Positions 29,621 through 37,673 of a DNA stretch of 64,000 nt are shown piece by piece. The DNA lies in NCBI RefSeq assembly GCF_001894945.1, contig NZ_BCXE01000012.1, forward strand, positions 1-64,000. The letters are read 5' to 3'. Within the stretch, counting starts at the first letter, position 1; each line of letters opens with the position of its first letter. The notes beneath the pieces were generated by a model that did no database searches, was not told where the DNA came from, and saw only the letters and a list, made by a program, of their open reading frames with translations. The translations under genes and the position numbers were made by a program. This stretch comes from Rhodococcus ruber NBRC 15591. Lineage in GTDB: Bacteria > Actinomycetota > Actinomycetes > Mycobacteriales > Mycobacteriaceae.

Positions 29621-30565
29621 TCAGAAATATCCCTCTCGCTTGCGGTCCTCCATGGCCGCTTCGGACACGCGGTCGTCGCCGCGGGTGGCGCCGCGCTCGG
29701 TGAGCCGCGACGCGGCGACCTCGTCGAGGATCGCCTCGTTGTCGGCCGCCTCGGACAGGATCGCGCCGGTCGTGGACCCGTCACCGACCGTGCGGTAGCG
29801 CACCGACCGGACCTCGAGTTCCTCACCCTCGGCCGGGCCGCCCCACACGCCGGGTGTCATCCACATGCCGTCCCGCCGGTACACCGGGCGCTGGTGGGCG
29901 TAGTAGATGCTCGCGAGTTCGATGTCCTCGCGGGCGATGTACCGCCAGATGTCGAGCTCGGTGAAGTTGCTCAGCGGGAAGACCCGCACGTGCTCGCCCG
30001 GGGCGTGCCGGCCGTTGTAGAGGTTCCACAACTCGGGCCGCTGCCGCTTGGGGTCCCACTGGCCGAACGCATTGCGCAGGGAGAAGATCCGTTCCTTGGC
30101 GCGGGAGCGTTCCTCGTCGCGGCGGCCGCCGCCGAACACCGCGTCGAAACGGTTGTCGGCGATGGCGTCGAGCAGCGGCACCGTCTGCAGCGGGTTGCGG
30201 ATCCCGTCGGGCCGCTCGGTGAGGCGGCCGTCGGCGAGGTAGTCCTCGACCTTCGCCACGTGCAACCGCAACCCGTACTTCTCGACGACGTGGTCGCGGA
30301 ACTCGAGGACCTCGGGAAGATTGTGCCCGGTGTCGACGTGCAGCAGCGCGAACGGCAGGGGCGCCGGCCAGAAGGCCTTGAGCGCCAGGTGCAGCAGGAC
30401 CGTCGAGTCCTTGCCGCCCGAGAACAGGATCACCGGGCGCTCGAACTCGCCGGCGACCTCGCGGAAGACGTGGATCGCTTCCGACTCGAGGGCGTCGAGG
30501 GTGTCGAACCTGGTGCCGTCCGACGTGTTCCGGGATTCGGTGAATTTCGTGTCGATGAGTGTCAT
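29621..30565 (-). CDS. cysD: Sulfate adenylyltransferase subunit 2
   Basis: CysD (314 residues) forms adenosine 5'-phosphosulfate from ATP and sulfate. The PP-loop SGGKDS is at 49-54 in PVILFSGGKDSTVLLHLALKAF. The downstream signatures DAVFGGGRRDEERSRAKERIFS and PLSNFTELDIWRYI, and the C-terminal DRKREGYF, are complete. The ATG at 30565 overlaps the cysH stop by 4 bases. Confidence 0.95.
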   Translation of the reverse strand: MTLIDTKFTESRNTSDGTRFDTLDALESEAIHVFREVAGEFERPVILFSGGKDSTVLLHLALKAFWPAPLPFALLHVDTGHNLPEVLEFRDHVVEKYGLRLHVAKVEDYLADGRLTERPDGIRNPLQTVPLLDAIADNRFDAVFGGGRRDEERSRAKERIFSLRNAFGQWDPKRQRPELWNLYNGRHAPGEHVRVFPLSNFTELDIWRYIAREDIELASIYYAHQRPVYRRDGMWMTPGVWGGPAEGEELEVRSVRYRTVGDGSTTGAILSEAADNEAILDEVAASRLTERGATRGDDRVSEAAMEDRKREGYF

Positions 30566-31299
30566 GAGGCGTGCAACCCGCATTCGATCTTGGCTCGGCC
30601 GGCCCACCGTCCGCTGCGCGGATCGGCTCCGGGTAGTGGTTTGGCGGTGCAGGGGGCGCACCCGATGGAGGGGTAGCCCTCCTCGACCAGGGGATTGACG
30701 AGGATCCCGTGTTCGTCGATGTAGTTCTGCATGTCCTCGTCGGACCACGCGGCGATCGGGTTGATCTTCACCAGCCCGAAGGCGTCGTCGAAGGAGATCA
30801 GCGGGGCGTTGGCCCGGGTCGGGGCCTCCACCCGGCGGATGCCGGTGACCCACGCCTGGTAGCCCGCCAGGGTCTGCTTCAGCGGCACCACCTTCCGCAG
30901 GCGGCAGCACTCGTTGGGGTCCCGCGCGAACAGGTCCTTACCGAGCAGGGCGTCCTGCTCGGCCACCGTCTGCTGCGCCTTGGCCTCGACCAGGTTCACG
31001 CCGTACACCTGCGCGACGGCGTCCCGGGTGCCGAGGGTCTCGGCGAAGTGGTAACCGGTGTCGAGGAAGAGCACGTCCACGCCGGGGTGCACCTGCGCCG
31101 CGAGGTGCACGAGCACCCCGTCCTGCATGTTCGACGCCACGATGTACGAGTCGCCGAAGTTCTCCTCCGTCCACTGCAGCAGGTCTTGCGCCGAGGCGCC
31201 CTCGAGAGCGGCCGCCCCCTGCGCGGCCAGTTCCCGCAGTTCCTCCGTCGTCCGTGTCGTCGTCACGTTCCGTCCTTCGATCGTCTGCTCCCCGGTCAT
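30562..31299 (-). CDS. cysH: Adenosine 5'-phosphosulfate reductase
   Basis: CysH (245 residues) reduces APS to sulfite using thioredoxin. The catalytic motif ECGLH is at the C-terminus. The pairs CC (in NECCRLRK) and CxxC (GCAPCT) are the four ligands of the [4Fe-4S] cluster that distinguishes APS reductases from cluster-free PAPS reductases. The PP-loop-like start is SYIVASNMQDGVLVHLA, and the LFLDTGYHFAETL and TGIRRVEAPTRA segments are typical. It has a 4-base overlap with both neighbours. The first 15 residues are variable, and a GTG at residue 12 is an alternative start. Confidence 0.94.
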   Translation of the reverse strand: MTGEQTIEGRNVTTTRTTEELRELAAQGAAALEGASAQDLLQWTEENFGDSYIVASNMQDGVLVHLAAQVHPGVDVLFLDTGYHFAETLGTRDAVAQVYGVNLVEAKAQQTVAEQDALLGKDLFARDPNECCRLRKVVPLKQTLAGYQAWVTGIRRVEAPTRANAPLISFDDAFGLVKINPIAAWSDEDMQNYIDEHGILVNPLVEEGYPSIGCAPCTAKPLPGADPRSGRWAGRAKIECGLHAS

Positions 31300-33023
31300 C
31301 GCAAATCGGCCTCGTCCGCGCGCAACACCCACTGCGAGAAGCGTTCTCCCGCGTTGCGGTGCTTGACGAAGTTGCGCACCACCCGCTCGATGTAGTCGCC
31401 CGTCTCGGCGCTGGTCACCTTGTGCTGGCGCAGCTTGCGGCCGAATGCCGCGTCCATGCCGAGCGTCCCGCCGAGGTGCACCTGGAATCCCTCGACCTGG
31501 TTGCCGTCCCCGTCGTCGACGAGCTGGCCCTTGAAGCCGATGTCGGCGACCTGCGACCGTGCGCACGAGTTGGGGCAGCCGTTGATGTTGATCGTCACCG
31601 GAACGTCCAGCTGGGCGTTGACGTCGGCGAGGCGCTGCTCGAGTTCGGGCACCAGCGCCTGCGAGCGCTTGCGGGTCTCGACGAACGACAACTTGCAGAA
31701 CTCGATGCCCGTGCAGGCCATCAGGTTCTTGCGCCACGGCGTCGGGTTCGCGGGCAGACCCAGCTCGTCGAGGTCGGCGATCAGCTGATCGACCTTCTCG
31801 TCGGCCACGTCGAGCACGATGAGCTTCTGGTAGGGCGTGAAGCGGATGCGATCGGATCCCGCCTTCTCGGCCGCGTCGGCGACGGCGGCGAGGATCGTGC
31901 CGGAGACCCGGCCCGCGATGGGGGCGACGCCGACCGCGTTGAGTCCGTTGCGCAGTTTCTGCACGCCCACGTGGTCGATCGGTCGAGTCGGCTGCTCCGG
32001 GGCGGGCCCGTCCAGCATCGGCCGCTTCAGGTACTCCGTTTCGAGAACCTCGCGGAACTTCTCCACGCCCCAGTCCTTGACCAGGAACTTCAGCCGAGCC
32101 TTCGACCGCAGCCGGCGGTAGCCGTAGTCGCGGAAGACCGACACGACGGCCTCCCACACGTCGGGTACCTCGGCGAGCGGGACCCACGCGCCGACCCGTT
32201 GCGCCAGCATCGGATTCGTCGACAGGCCACCGCCGACCCACAGGTCGAACCCGGGGCCGTGCTCCGGGTGGTTCACGCCGACGAACGCGACGTCGTTGAT
32301 CTCGTGCACCACGTCCTGCTGGCCGGAGATCGCGGTCTTGAACTTGCGCGGCAGGTTCGAGTACTTCGGGTCGCCGATGTAGCGGCGGACGATCTCCTCG
32401 ACCGCCGGTGTGCCGTCGATGATCTCGTCGAGGGACTCGCCGGCGAGGGGGGAGCCGAGGACCACGCGCGGGCAGTCGCCGCACGCCTCGGTCGTCTTCA
32501 GGCCGACGGACTCGAGGCGTCGCCAGATCTCCGGGACGTTCTCGACTTCGATCCAGTGGTACTGGACGTTCTCGCGGTCCGACAGGTCGGCGGTGTTGCG
32601 CGCGAACTCGGTCGAGATCCCCGCGATGGTGCGCAGCTGCGCGAGATTCAGGGCGCCGCCGTCGCAGCGCACCCGCATCATGAAGTACTTCGCCTCGAGC
32701 AGATCGATGTTCTCGTCGCCGGTGTAGGTGCCGTCGTAGCCCTGTTCGCGCTGCGTGTACAGGCCCCACCAGCGGAACCGGTTGCGCAGGTCGGTCCGGT
32801 CGATGCCGTCGAATCCGGTGTGCGCGTAGATGTCTTCGATGCGACGGCGCACGTTGAGCGGGTTGTCGTCCTTCTTGACCTGCTCGTTGGGGTTGAGCGG
32901 CTCACGGTATCCGAGAGCCCACTGGCCCTCCGCGCGTCGTTTGGCGGGGCGAGCAGGCCGGGGGCGGGGCGCGGCGGTTTCGGTCGTATCGCCGGCGGGG
33001 GAGACGTCGGTGGTCGACGACAT
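31296..33023 (-). CDS. sir: Sulfite reductase (ferredoxin), siroheme protein
   Basis: A 575-residue assimilatory sulfite reductase of the actinobacterial SirA/NirA type, turning sulfite into sulfide with six ferredoxin electrons. The siroheme-[4Fe-4S] ligands are in ACTGIEFCKLSFVETRKRS (CX5C) and NINGCPNSCARSQVADIG (CX3C). The N-terminal half-repeat has TEACGDCPRVV and KTAISGQQDVVHEIND. The Lys/Arg-rich start is variable. The ATG at 33023 has AGGAG 7 bp upstream. It is the first large gene of sir-cysH-cysD-cysN-chelatase, preceded by a cysteine-rich leader peptide and a 117-nt hairpin region that probably control it. Confidence 0.93.
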   Translation of the reverse strand: MSSTTDVSPAGDTTETAAPRPRPARPAKRRAEGQWALGYREPLNPNEQVKKDDNPLNVRRRIEDIYAHTGFDGIDRTDLRNRFRWWGLYTQREQGYDGTYTGDENIDLLEAKYFMMRVRCDGGALNLAQLRTIAGISTEFARNTADLSDRENVQYHWIEVENVPEIWRRLESVGLKTTEACGDCPRVVLGSPLAGESLDEIIDGTPAVEEIVRRYIGDPKYSNLPRKFKTAISGQQDVVHEINDVAFVGVNHPEHGPGFDLWVGGGLSTNPMLAQRVGAWVPLAEVPDVWEAVVSVFRDYGYRRLRSKARLKFLVKDWGVEKFREVLETEYLKRPMLDGPAPEQPTRPIDHVGVQKLRNGLNAVGVAPIAGRVSGTILAAVADAAEKAGSDRIRFTPYQKLIVLDVADEKVDQLIADLDELGLPANPTPWRKNLMACTGIEFCKLSFVETRKRSQALVPELEQRLADVNAQLDVPVTININGCPNSCARSQVADIGFKGQLVDDGDGNQVEGFQVHLGGTLGMDAAFGRKLRQHKVTSAETGDYIERVVRNFVKHRNAGERFSQWVLRADEADLR

Positions 33024-33102
33024 ACGGGTACTCCTGGAATTCGCGGGGGACCGGATCGGGGGTCGGCAGGGCGGGCTGAGCCCGGCGCGGACATGCCTCG
33101 AT

Positions 33103-33125
33103 CCGGCAGGAATCGGGGCTGCCGG
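33103..33125 (-). promoter_or_regulatory. Hairpin in the sir leader, possible attenuator element
   Basis: CCGGCAG and CTGCCGG form a 7-bp stem with a 9-nt loop, 15 nt after the leader-peptide stop. A second short hairpin (GGGCTGAGCCC) lies at 33073-33083, closer to the sir ribosome site. Alternative pairing coupled to ribosome position on the leader is inferred. Confidence 0.45.
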
Positions 33126-33139
33126 AGGGGGTGGGCCGA

Positions 33140-33250
33140 CTATCGACAGTCGGCGCAGAAACCGGCGGTGCAGGACAGACACCGCGATGCACAGACGCGC
33201 TTGAGGTCGACGTGGCGTCGCGCCACGAGTCGCACTCCGGGTCCGGTCAT
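33140..33250 (-). CDS. Cysteine-rich leader peptide of the sulfur-assimilation operon
   Basis: A 36-codon ORF (ATG 33250, TAG 33140) encodes a peptide with the segment RLVARRHVDLKRV (7-19) followed by five cysteines at 20, 24, 27, 32 and 35. An Arg-Arg-His-Val-Asp-Leu core followed by cysteines is the pattern of small actinobacterial leader peptides upstream of sulfur genes. Mycobacterial cysteine-rich leaderless upstream ORFs act as cysteine-responsive attenuators. Here cysteine shortage would stall ribosomes and expose sir. Unlike the polycysteine tracts I know of, these cysteines are spread out. An in-frame ATG lies 9 bp upstream (33259). Confidence 0.75.
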   Translation of the reverse strand: MTGPGVRLVARRHVDLKRVCASRCLSCTAGFCADCR

Positions 33251-33257
33251 GGCGACC

Positions 33258-33263
33258 ATTGTG
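33258..33263 (-). promoter_or_regulatory. -10 hexamer for leaderless leader-peptide transcript
   Basis: On the minus strand CACAAT, preceded by TGG (extended -10 like), ends exactly 7 nt before the ATG at 33250. The predicted transcript begins on the start codon. Confidence 0.45.
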
Positions 33264-33391
33264 CCATGTCACGGCCCTGTTCTCGAAACGTGGCGGTATT
33301 TACACCGGAAATCGGGGAAATGCCGAGGTGGCAGGGCCGGACCCGGAGTGGCGTGTCCGGGTCGTGTTCGAGCGACAGCCCCGTGCGACTT

Positions 33392-33519
33392 CCGGAACAC
33401 CGGCCATCCGGAACACCGGCCATCCGGAACACCGGCCATCCGGAACACCGGCCATCCGGAACACCGGCCATCCGGAACACCGGCCTCCTGGAACACAGGC
33501 CTTCTGGAACACTGGGGGA
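33392..33519 (+). repeat. 16-bp tandem repeat (minisatellite) between sir leader and hemW
   Basis: Five perfect copies of CCGGAACACCGGCCAT begin at 33392, 33408, 33424, 33440 and 33456. They are followed by one copy changed at its end (33472) and two degenerate copies (33488, 33504) that keep GGAACAC. Each unit contains the inverted pair CCGG-AACA-CCGG. The array ends at the hemW start codon, and its last copy supplies the GGGGGAG ribosome site. Confidence 0.95.
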
Positions 33520-34722
33520 GTGAGCGGAACGGGTGTCGGAGTCGGTGCAGGACTCGAGCTGCCGGCTTCGGCGCTGGCCGGGATCGGTTCCCGCCCGTTC
33601 GGTGTGTACGTGCACGTCCCGTTCTGCGCGACGCGCTGCGGCTACTGCGACTTCAACACCTACACCGCCGGGGAGCTCGGCACGTCGGCGTCCCCGCAGT
33701 CGTGGCTCGAGGGCCTGCGCCGAGAGCTCGATGCCGCGGCGCAGCTACTCGGGTCTCCGCCGGCGCAGACCGTCTTCGTCGGTGGTGGTACCCCGTCGTT
33801 GCTCGGTGCCGACGGCCTGGGGCAGGTGCTCGGCGCGGTGCGATCGAGTTTCGGCCTCGCCCCCGGCGCGGAGGTGACGACGGAGTCCAACCCGGAGTCG
33901 ACGTCCCCGGACTTCTTCGACCGGATCCGTGCGGCCGGATACACGCGCGTGTCGCTGGGCATGCAGTCGGCTGCCCCGCACGTGCTGGCGGTACTCGACC
34001 GCACGCACACCCCGGGCCGGGCCGTCGCGGCGGCGGGCGAGGCACGCGCCGCCGGGTTCGGCCACGTCAATCTCGACCTGATCTACGGGACCCCGGGGGA
34101 GCGGGACGAGGATCTCGACGCGTCCCTCGATGCCGTGCTCGCGGCGGGGGTCGATCATGTCTCGGCGTATGCACTGATCGTCGAGGACGGCACCGCGCTC
34201 GCCCGCCGGGTGCGGCGGGGTGAGTTGCCGGCCCCCGACGACGACGTGCTCGCGGCCCGCTACGAGCGCATCGACGCGCGGCTCGAGGCCGCCGGTCTGA
34301 CCTGGTACGAGGTGTCGAACTGGGCGCGCGCCGACGATCCGTCGGCCCGGTGCGCCCACAACCTCGGCTACTGGGACGGCGGCGACTGGTGGGGGGCCGG
34401 GCCGGGGGCCCACGGCCACGTCGGCGGCGTGCGTTGGTGGAACGTCAAGCACCCGGCGCGCTATGCGGACGCGCTCGCCGCCGGTGAACTCCCCGTCGGC
34501 GGCAGCGAACTGCTCACCGCCGCCGACGTCCACACCGAGCGGGTGATGCTCGAGGTGCGGCTGCGCACCGGCCTGCCGCTGGACGTGCTCACCCCGGACG
34601 AACGAGGCGCCGCCGAGACGGTCGTCGCGGACGGCCTCGCCGAACTGCGCGCCGGCCGGCTGGTGCTCACCGACCGGGGCCGGCTCCTCGCCGACGCCGT
34701 GGTGCGCACGATCCTGACCTGA
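33520..34722 (+). CDS. hemW: Radical SAM heme chaperone HemW (coproporphyrinogen-oxidase-like)
   Basis: A 400-residue radical SAM protein with the cluster motif CATRCGYCDF (Cys 36, 40, 43). The fourth residue group is CDF, not CxC, which points to HemW, a heme-binding chaperone, rather than true HemN oxygen-independent coproporphyrinogen oxidase. FVGGGTPSLL, SLGMQSAAPHVLAVLDRTH, NLDLIYGTPGE and YEVSNWAR complete the family pattern. The GTG at 33520 follows the GGGGGAG that ends the upstream minisatellite. A second minisatellite begins 3 bp after its stop. It is often annotated hemN in mycobacteria. Confidence 0.9.
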   Translation: MSGTGVGVGAGLELPASALAGIGSRPFGVYVHVPFCATRCGYCDFNTYTAGELGTSASPQSWLEGLRRELDAAAQLLGSPPAQTVFVGGGTPSLLGADGLGQVLGAVRSSFGLAPGAEVTTESNPESTSPDFFDRIRAAGYTRVSLGMQSAAPHVLAVLDRTHTPGRAVAAAGEARAAGFGHVNLDLIYGTPGERDEDLDASLDAVLAAGVDHVSAYALIVEDGTALARRVRRGELPAPDDDVLAARYERIDARLEAAGLTWYEVSNWARADDPSARCAHNLGYWDGGDWWGAGPGAHGHVGGVRWWNVKHPARYADALAAGELPVGGSELLTAADVHTERVMLEVRLRTGLPLDVLTPDERGAAETVVADGLAELRAGRLVLTDRGRLLADAVVRTILT

Positions 34723-34724
34723 GC

Positions 34725-34863
34725 TGCACGGCGGCGGGCCGCCCCGAATGCACGGCGGCGGGCCGCCCCGAATGCACGGCGGCGGGCCGCCCCGAATGCA
34801 CGGCGGCGGGCCGCCCCGAATGCACGGCGGTGGGCCGCCCTGAGCTGCACGGCGGCGGGCCGG
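34725..34863. repeat. 24-bp tandem repeat just after hemW
   Basis: Units begin at 34725, 34749, 34773, 34797, 34821 and 34846, each starting TGCACGGCGG and containing GGCGG-CGGG-CCGCC, a 5-bp hairpin with a 4-nt loop, then usually CCGAA. The first and last copies are both preceded by TGAGC, which overlaps the hemW stop at the left edge. Units one to four are nearly identical; the fifth has a base change and one extra base; the sixth is partial. Six tandem hairpins between convergent genes could act as a repeated terminator. Confidence 0.93.
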
Positions 34864-34911
34864 CTCGACCGCCCGGCGGCGTGACACCATGCCCGCGCGG
34901 CAGTGCGACGT

Positions 34912-35247
34912 CTACGACTCGGCGGTGTCTGCGTCCGCCGTGTGCGGGAACAGGACGTCGTAGTCGAACACCCGCGCGTGCAGGACGGTGCGATTGCGCA
35001 GCGCCGAGCGGACGGCGCGGTGCAGGCCGTCCTCGAGGTACAGCACGCCCTTCCACTGGACGGCGTGGGGGAAGAGGTCGCCGTAGAAGGTGGAGTCCTC
35101 GGACAGCAGCCGGTCGAGTTCGAGCACCTTCGTGGTGGTGACGATCTGGTCCAGCCGCACCTGCCGGGGTGGGATCTGCGCCCAGTCGCGCAGCGAGAGC
35201 CCGTGGTCGGGATACGGCTTGCCGTCCCGGACGCCCTTGAAGATCAT
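34912..35247 (-). CDS. Conserved actinobacterial protein of unknown function beside hrcA
   Basis: A 111-residue soluble protein starting MIFKGVRDGKPYPDHGLSLRDWAQIPPRQVRLDQIVTTTKVL. A very similar short protein is encoded beside hrcA in mycobacteria. The middle, KVLELDRLLSEDSTFYGDLFPHAV, is followed by YLEDGLHRAVRSALRNRTVLHARVF, where DGxHRxxxA resembles the ParB/sulfiredoxin nucleotide-binding box. That similarity is by eye only and no activity is claimed. ATG at 35247; divergent from hrcA. Confidence 0.75.
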   Translation of the reverse strand: MIFKGVRDGKPYPDHGLSLRDWAQIPPRQVRLDQIVTTTKVLELDRLLSEDSTFYGDLFPHAVQWKGVLYLEDGLHRAVRSALRNRTVLHARVFDYDVLFPHTADADTAES

Positions 35248-35309
35248 GGCACCAACTTACGACGCATCGTCGGCGGGCGCCGTGCCGCTCGCCACCCCGG
35301 CCCGGCGAC

Positions 35310-35315
35310 TAAACT
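35310..35315 (+). promoter_or_regulatory. -10 hexamer of the hrcA-dnaJ2 transcript
   Basis: TAAACT fits TANNNT, giving a predicted start near 35322, right at the beginning of an inverted repeat and 75 nt before the hrcA GTG. Confidence 0.5.
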
Positions 35316-35322
35316 GGAGCGA

Positions 35323-35363
35323 AACGGCACGCAGTGCACCGTCCTGCGGTGATGCGTGCCGTT
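35323..35363 (+). promoter_or_regulatory. 11-bp inverted repeat in the hrcA leader
   Basis: AACGGCACGCA (35323-35333) and TGCGTGCCGTT (35353-35363) are exact inverted copies 19 bp apart. They would form a stem at the very 5' end of the mRNA or a wide operator. The sequence is not the CIRCE element HrcA normally binds. Confidence 0.55.
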
Positions 35364-35396
35364 CCGGGTGCGACTGCAGAGACGGAGGTGGGCGGG

Positions 35397-36440
35397 GTGT
35401 CGAGCACCGAGGAACGACGCTTCGAGGTGTTGCGAGCGATCGTGGCCGATTACGTGTCCACCAAGGAACCGATCGGTTCGAAGACCCTCGTCGAACGCCA
35501 CAACCTGGGTGTGTCCAGCGCGACGGTCCGCAACGACATGGCCGTGCTCGAGGCCGAGGGTTACATCACCCAGCCGCACACCAGCTCGGGCCGGGTTCCC
35601 ACCGACAAGGGTTACCGCCAGTTCGTCGACCGGATCGCCGACGTCAAGCCCCTCTCGGGAGCCGAACGCCGCGCGATCCTGCAGTTCCTCGAGTCGGGCG
35701 TGGACCTCGACGACGTGCTGCGCCGCGGCGTCCGGTTGCTGGCGCAGCTGACCCGGCAGGTCGCGGTGGTGCAGTACCCCACGCTGTCGGCGTCCTCGGT
35801 CCGCCATCTCGAGGTCGTTGCGCTGACTCCTGCGCGATTGCTGCTGGTGCTCATCACCGACTCCGGCCGGGTGGACCAGCGCATCGTCGAGCTCGGTGAC
35901 GTTCTCGGCGAGGAGGACCTGGCGCGGTTGCGGGATCTGCTCGGGGCGGCGCTGACCGGTAAGCGGCTCGCCGCGGCATCGATCGCGGTCAGCGAGCTCG
36001 CCGGGGACGCGCCCGACGGACTGCGCGATGCGGTCATCCGGTGCGCGACCGTGCTGGTGGAAACCCTCGTCGAACATCCCGAGGAACGGCTCGTGCTCGG
36101 CGGCACGGCGAACCTGACGCGTAACGCCGCCGACTTCGACGCGCATGCGGGCTTCCCCGGCTCGTTGCGTACCGTGCTCGAGGCGCTCGAGGAGCAGGTG
36201 GTGGTTCTCAAGCTGCTGGCGGCGACCCAGGACGCCGGGCGGGTGACGGTGCGGATCGGCGAGGAGACCCAGGTCGAGCAGATGCGCGGCACGTCCGTGG
36301 TGTCCACCGGGTACGGTGCCGCGGGCACCGTCTTCGGTGGCCTCGGTGTGCTCGGCCCCACCCGGATGGACTATCCGGGGACGATTGCGTCGGTGGCTGC
36401 GGTCGCCCGCTACATCGGTGAGGTGCTCGGCGAACGCTGA
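35397..36440 (+). CDS. hrcA: Heat-inducible transcription repressor HrcA
   Basis: HrcA (347 residues) represses chaperonin genes by binding CIRCE operators. The N-terminal winged helix runs [68 protein letters not shown]. The C-terminal part ends with the usual [19 protein letters not shown]-type segment (here [10 protein letters not shown]). The GTG at 35397 has GGAGG upstream and gives the expected N-terminus [11 protein letters not shown]; the frame continues upstream to 35334, but that part lies in the leader. No CIRCE was found in its promoter. It is the first gene of hrcA-dnaJ2-rsmE. Confidence 0.94.
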   Translation: MSSTEERRFEVLRAIVADYVSTKEPIGSKTLVERHNLGVSSATVRNDMAVLEAEGYITQPHTSSGRVPTDKGYRQFVDRIADVKPLSGAERRAILQFLESGVDLDDVLRRGVRLLAQLTRQVAVVQYPTLSASSVRHLEVVALTPARLLLVLITDSGRVDQRIVELGDVLGEEDLARLRDLLGAALTGKRLAAASIAVSELAGDAPDGLRDAVIRCATVLVETLVEHPEERLVLGGTANLTRNAADFDAHAGFPGSLRTVLEALEEQVVVLKLLAATQDAGRVTVRIGEETQVEQMRGTSVVSTGYGAAGTVFGGLGVLGPTRMDYPGTIASVAAVARYIGEVLGER

Positions 36441-36512
36441 GCGCCGGTCGGCGCCGACGGACCATCCGACGACACAACTAGCTGTGCGAATAGAGAAGGA
36501 CGAAGAACTCAC

Positions 36513-37664
36513 GTGGCACGGGACTACTACGGGACGCTCGGCGTGTCGAAGAACGCGACCGATCAGGAGATCAAGCGGGCGTACCGCAAGCTTGCGCGCG
36601 AGCACCACCCGGATGTGAACCCGGACGAGGCGGCGCAGAAGAGGTTCCAGGAGATCTCCACGGCGTACGAGGTGCTCTCCGACCCGGAGAAGCGGCGCAT
36701 CGTCGATCTCGGCGGGGATCCGCTCGAAACCGGCCCGGGGGCGGCGGGCGGGGGCTTCTCGGGAGCCGGCTTCGGTGGTCTCGGCGACGTGTTCGAGGCG
36801 TTCTTCGGCGGCGGGGCGACCACGTCCCGCGGACCCCGGGGCCGCGTCCAGCCCGGCGCGGACTCGCTGCTGCGCACCCGGCTGACTCTCGAGGAGTGCG
36901 CCACCGGTGTCACCAAGCAGATCGCCGTGGAGACCGCGATCCTGTGCGACGGGTGTGCCGGGTCCGGTACCCACGGCGACTCCAAGGCCGTACGGTGCGA
37001 GACGTGTGGCGGCGCCGGTGAGGTGCAGTCGGTGCAGCGCTCGTTCCTGGGTCAGGTCATGACGTCGCGCCCGTGCCCGACGTGCCGCGGCGCCGGGGAG
37101 ACGATCCCGGACCCGTGCCGCAAGTGCGGCGGCGACGGCCGGGTGCGGGCCCGCCGTGAGATCACGGTCAAGGTGCCGGCCGGTGTCAGCAACGGCATGC
37201 GTATCCGGCTGGCGGCGCAGGGCGAGGTCGGCCCCGGCGGCGGCCCCGCCGGCGACCTGTACGTCGAGATCATCGAGCAGGCGCACGACGTGTTCGTGCG
37301 CGACGGCGACGACCTGCACTGCACGATCCGGGTCCCGATGGTCGACGCGGCACTCGGTACCACCGTCGTGCTCGACACCCTCGTCGACGGGCCTGCCGAG
37401 ATCGCCGTCGATCCCGGTACTCAGCCCGGGTCGGTGGTGGTGCTCCGCGGCCACGGCATGCCCAAATTGCGTTCCGGGGTGCGCGGGGACGTGCACGCCC
37501 ACCTCGAGGTCGTCGTCCCGGCGAAGCTCGACGGCAAGCAGGTCAAGCTGCTCGAGGAGTTCCGGCGCAAGCGCGAGCACGAGGTGCCCGAGGTCGTCAC
37601 CACCGGCTCGCAGCACGCCGGGGGCTTCTTCTCCCGGCTGCGCGACGCGTTCAGCGCGCGCTGA
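36513..37664 (+). CDS. dnaJ: Chaperone protein DnaJ (DnaJ2)
   Basis: A 383-residue type I J-protein that stimulates DnaK ATPase. The J domain has HPD at 32-34. A Gly/Phe region (about 75-110) is followed by four zinc motifs, [24 protein letters not shown] and CRKCGGDG, and the C-terminal substrate domains. Position after hrcA marks it as DnaJ2 rather than the DnaJ1 encoded with dnaK-grpE. GTG start at 36513 with GAAGGA upstream; a 72-bp gap separates it from hrcA. Confidence 0.96.
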   Translation: MARDYYGTLGVSKNATDQEIKRAYRKLAREHHPDVNPDEAAQKRFQEISTAYEVLSDPEKRRIVDLGGDPLETGPGAAGGGFSGAGFGGLGDVFEAFFGGGATTSRGPRGRVQPGADSLLRTRLTLEECATGVTKQIAVETAILCDGCAGSGTHGDSKAVRCETCGGAGEVQSVQRSFLGQVMTSRPCPTCRGAGETIPDPCRKCGGDGRVRARREITVKVPAGVSNGMRIRLAAQGEVGPGGGPAGDLYVEIIEQAHDVFVRDGDDLHCTIRVPMVDAALGTTVVLDTLVDGPAEIAVDPGTQPGSVVVLRGHGMPKLRSGVRGDVHAHLEVVVPAKLDGKQVKLLEEFRRKREHEVPEVVTTGSQHAGGFFSRLRDAFSAR

Positions 37665-37673
37665 GGCCGCGCG

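Noticed and set aside
33392-34863. Minisatellites as a CRISPR array or as coding repeats (GPPPCIRG-type peptides)
   Set aside because: The units are directly tandem with no variable spacers, no cas genes are present, and the repeat reading frames have no ribosome site or known product.
35248-35396. CIRCE operator in front of hrcA
   Set aside because: No TTAGCACTC/GAGTGCTAA-like pair with a 9-bp spacer was found; the inverted repeat present is unrelated.
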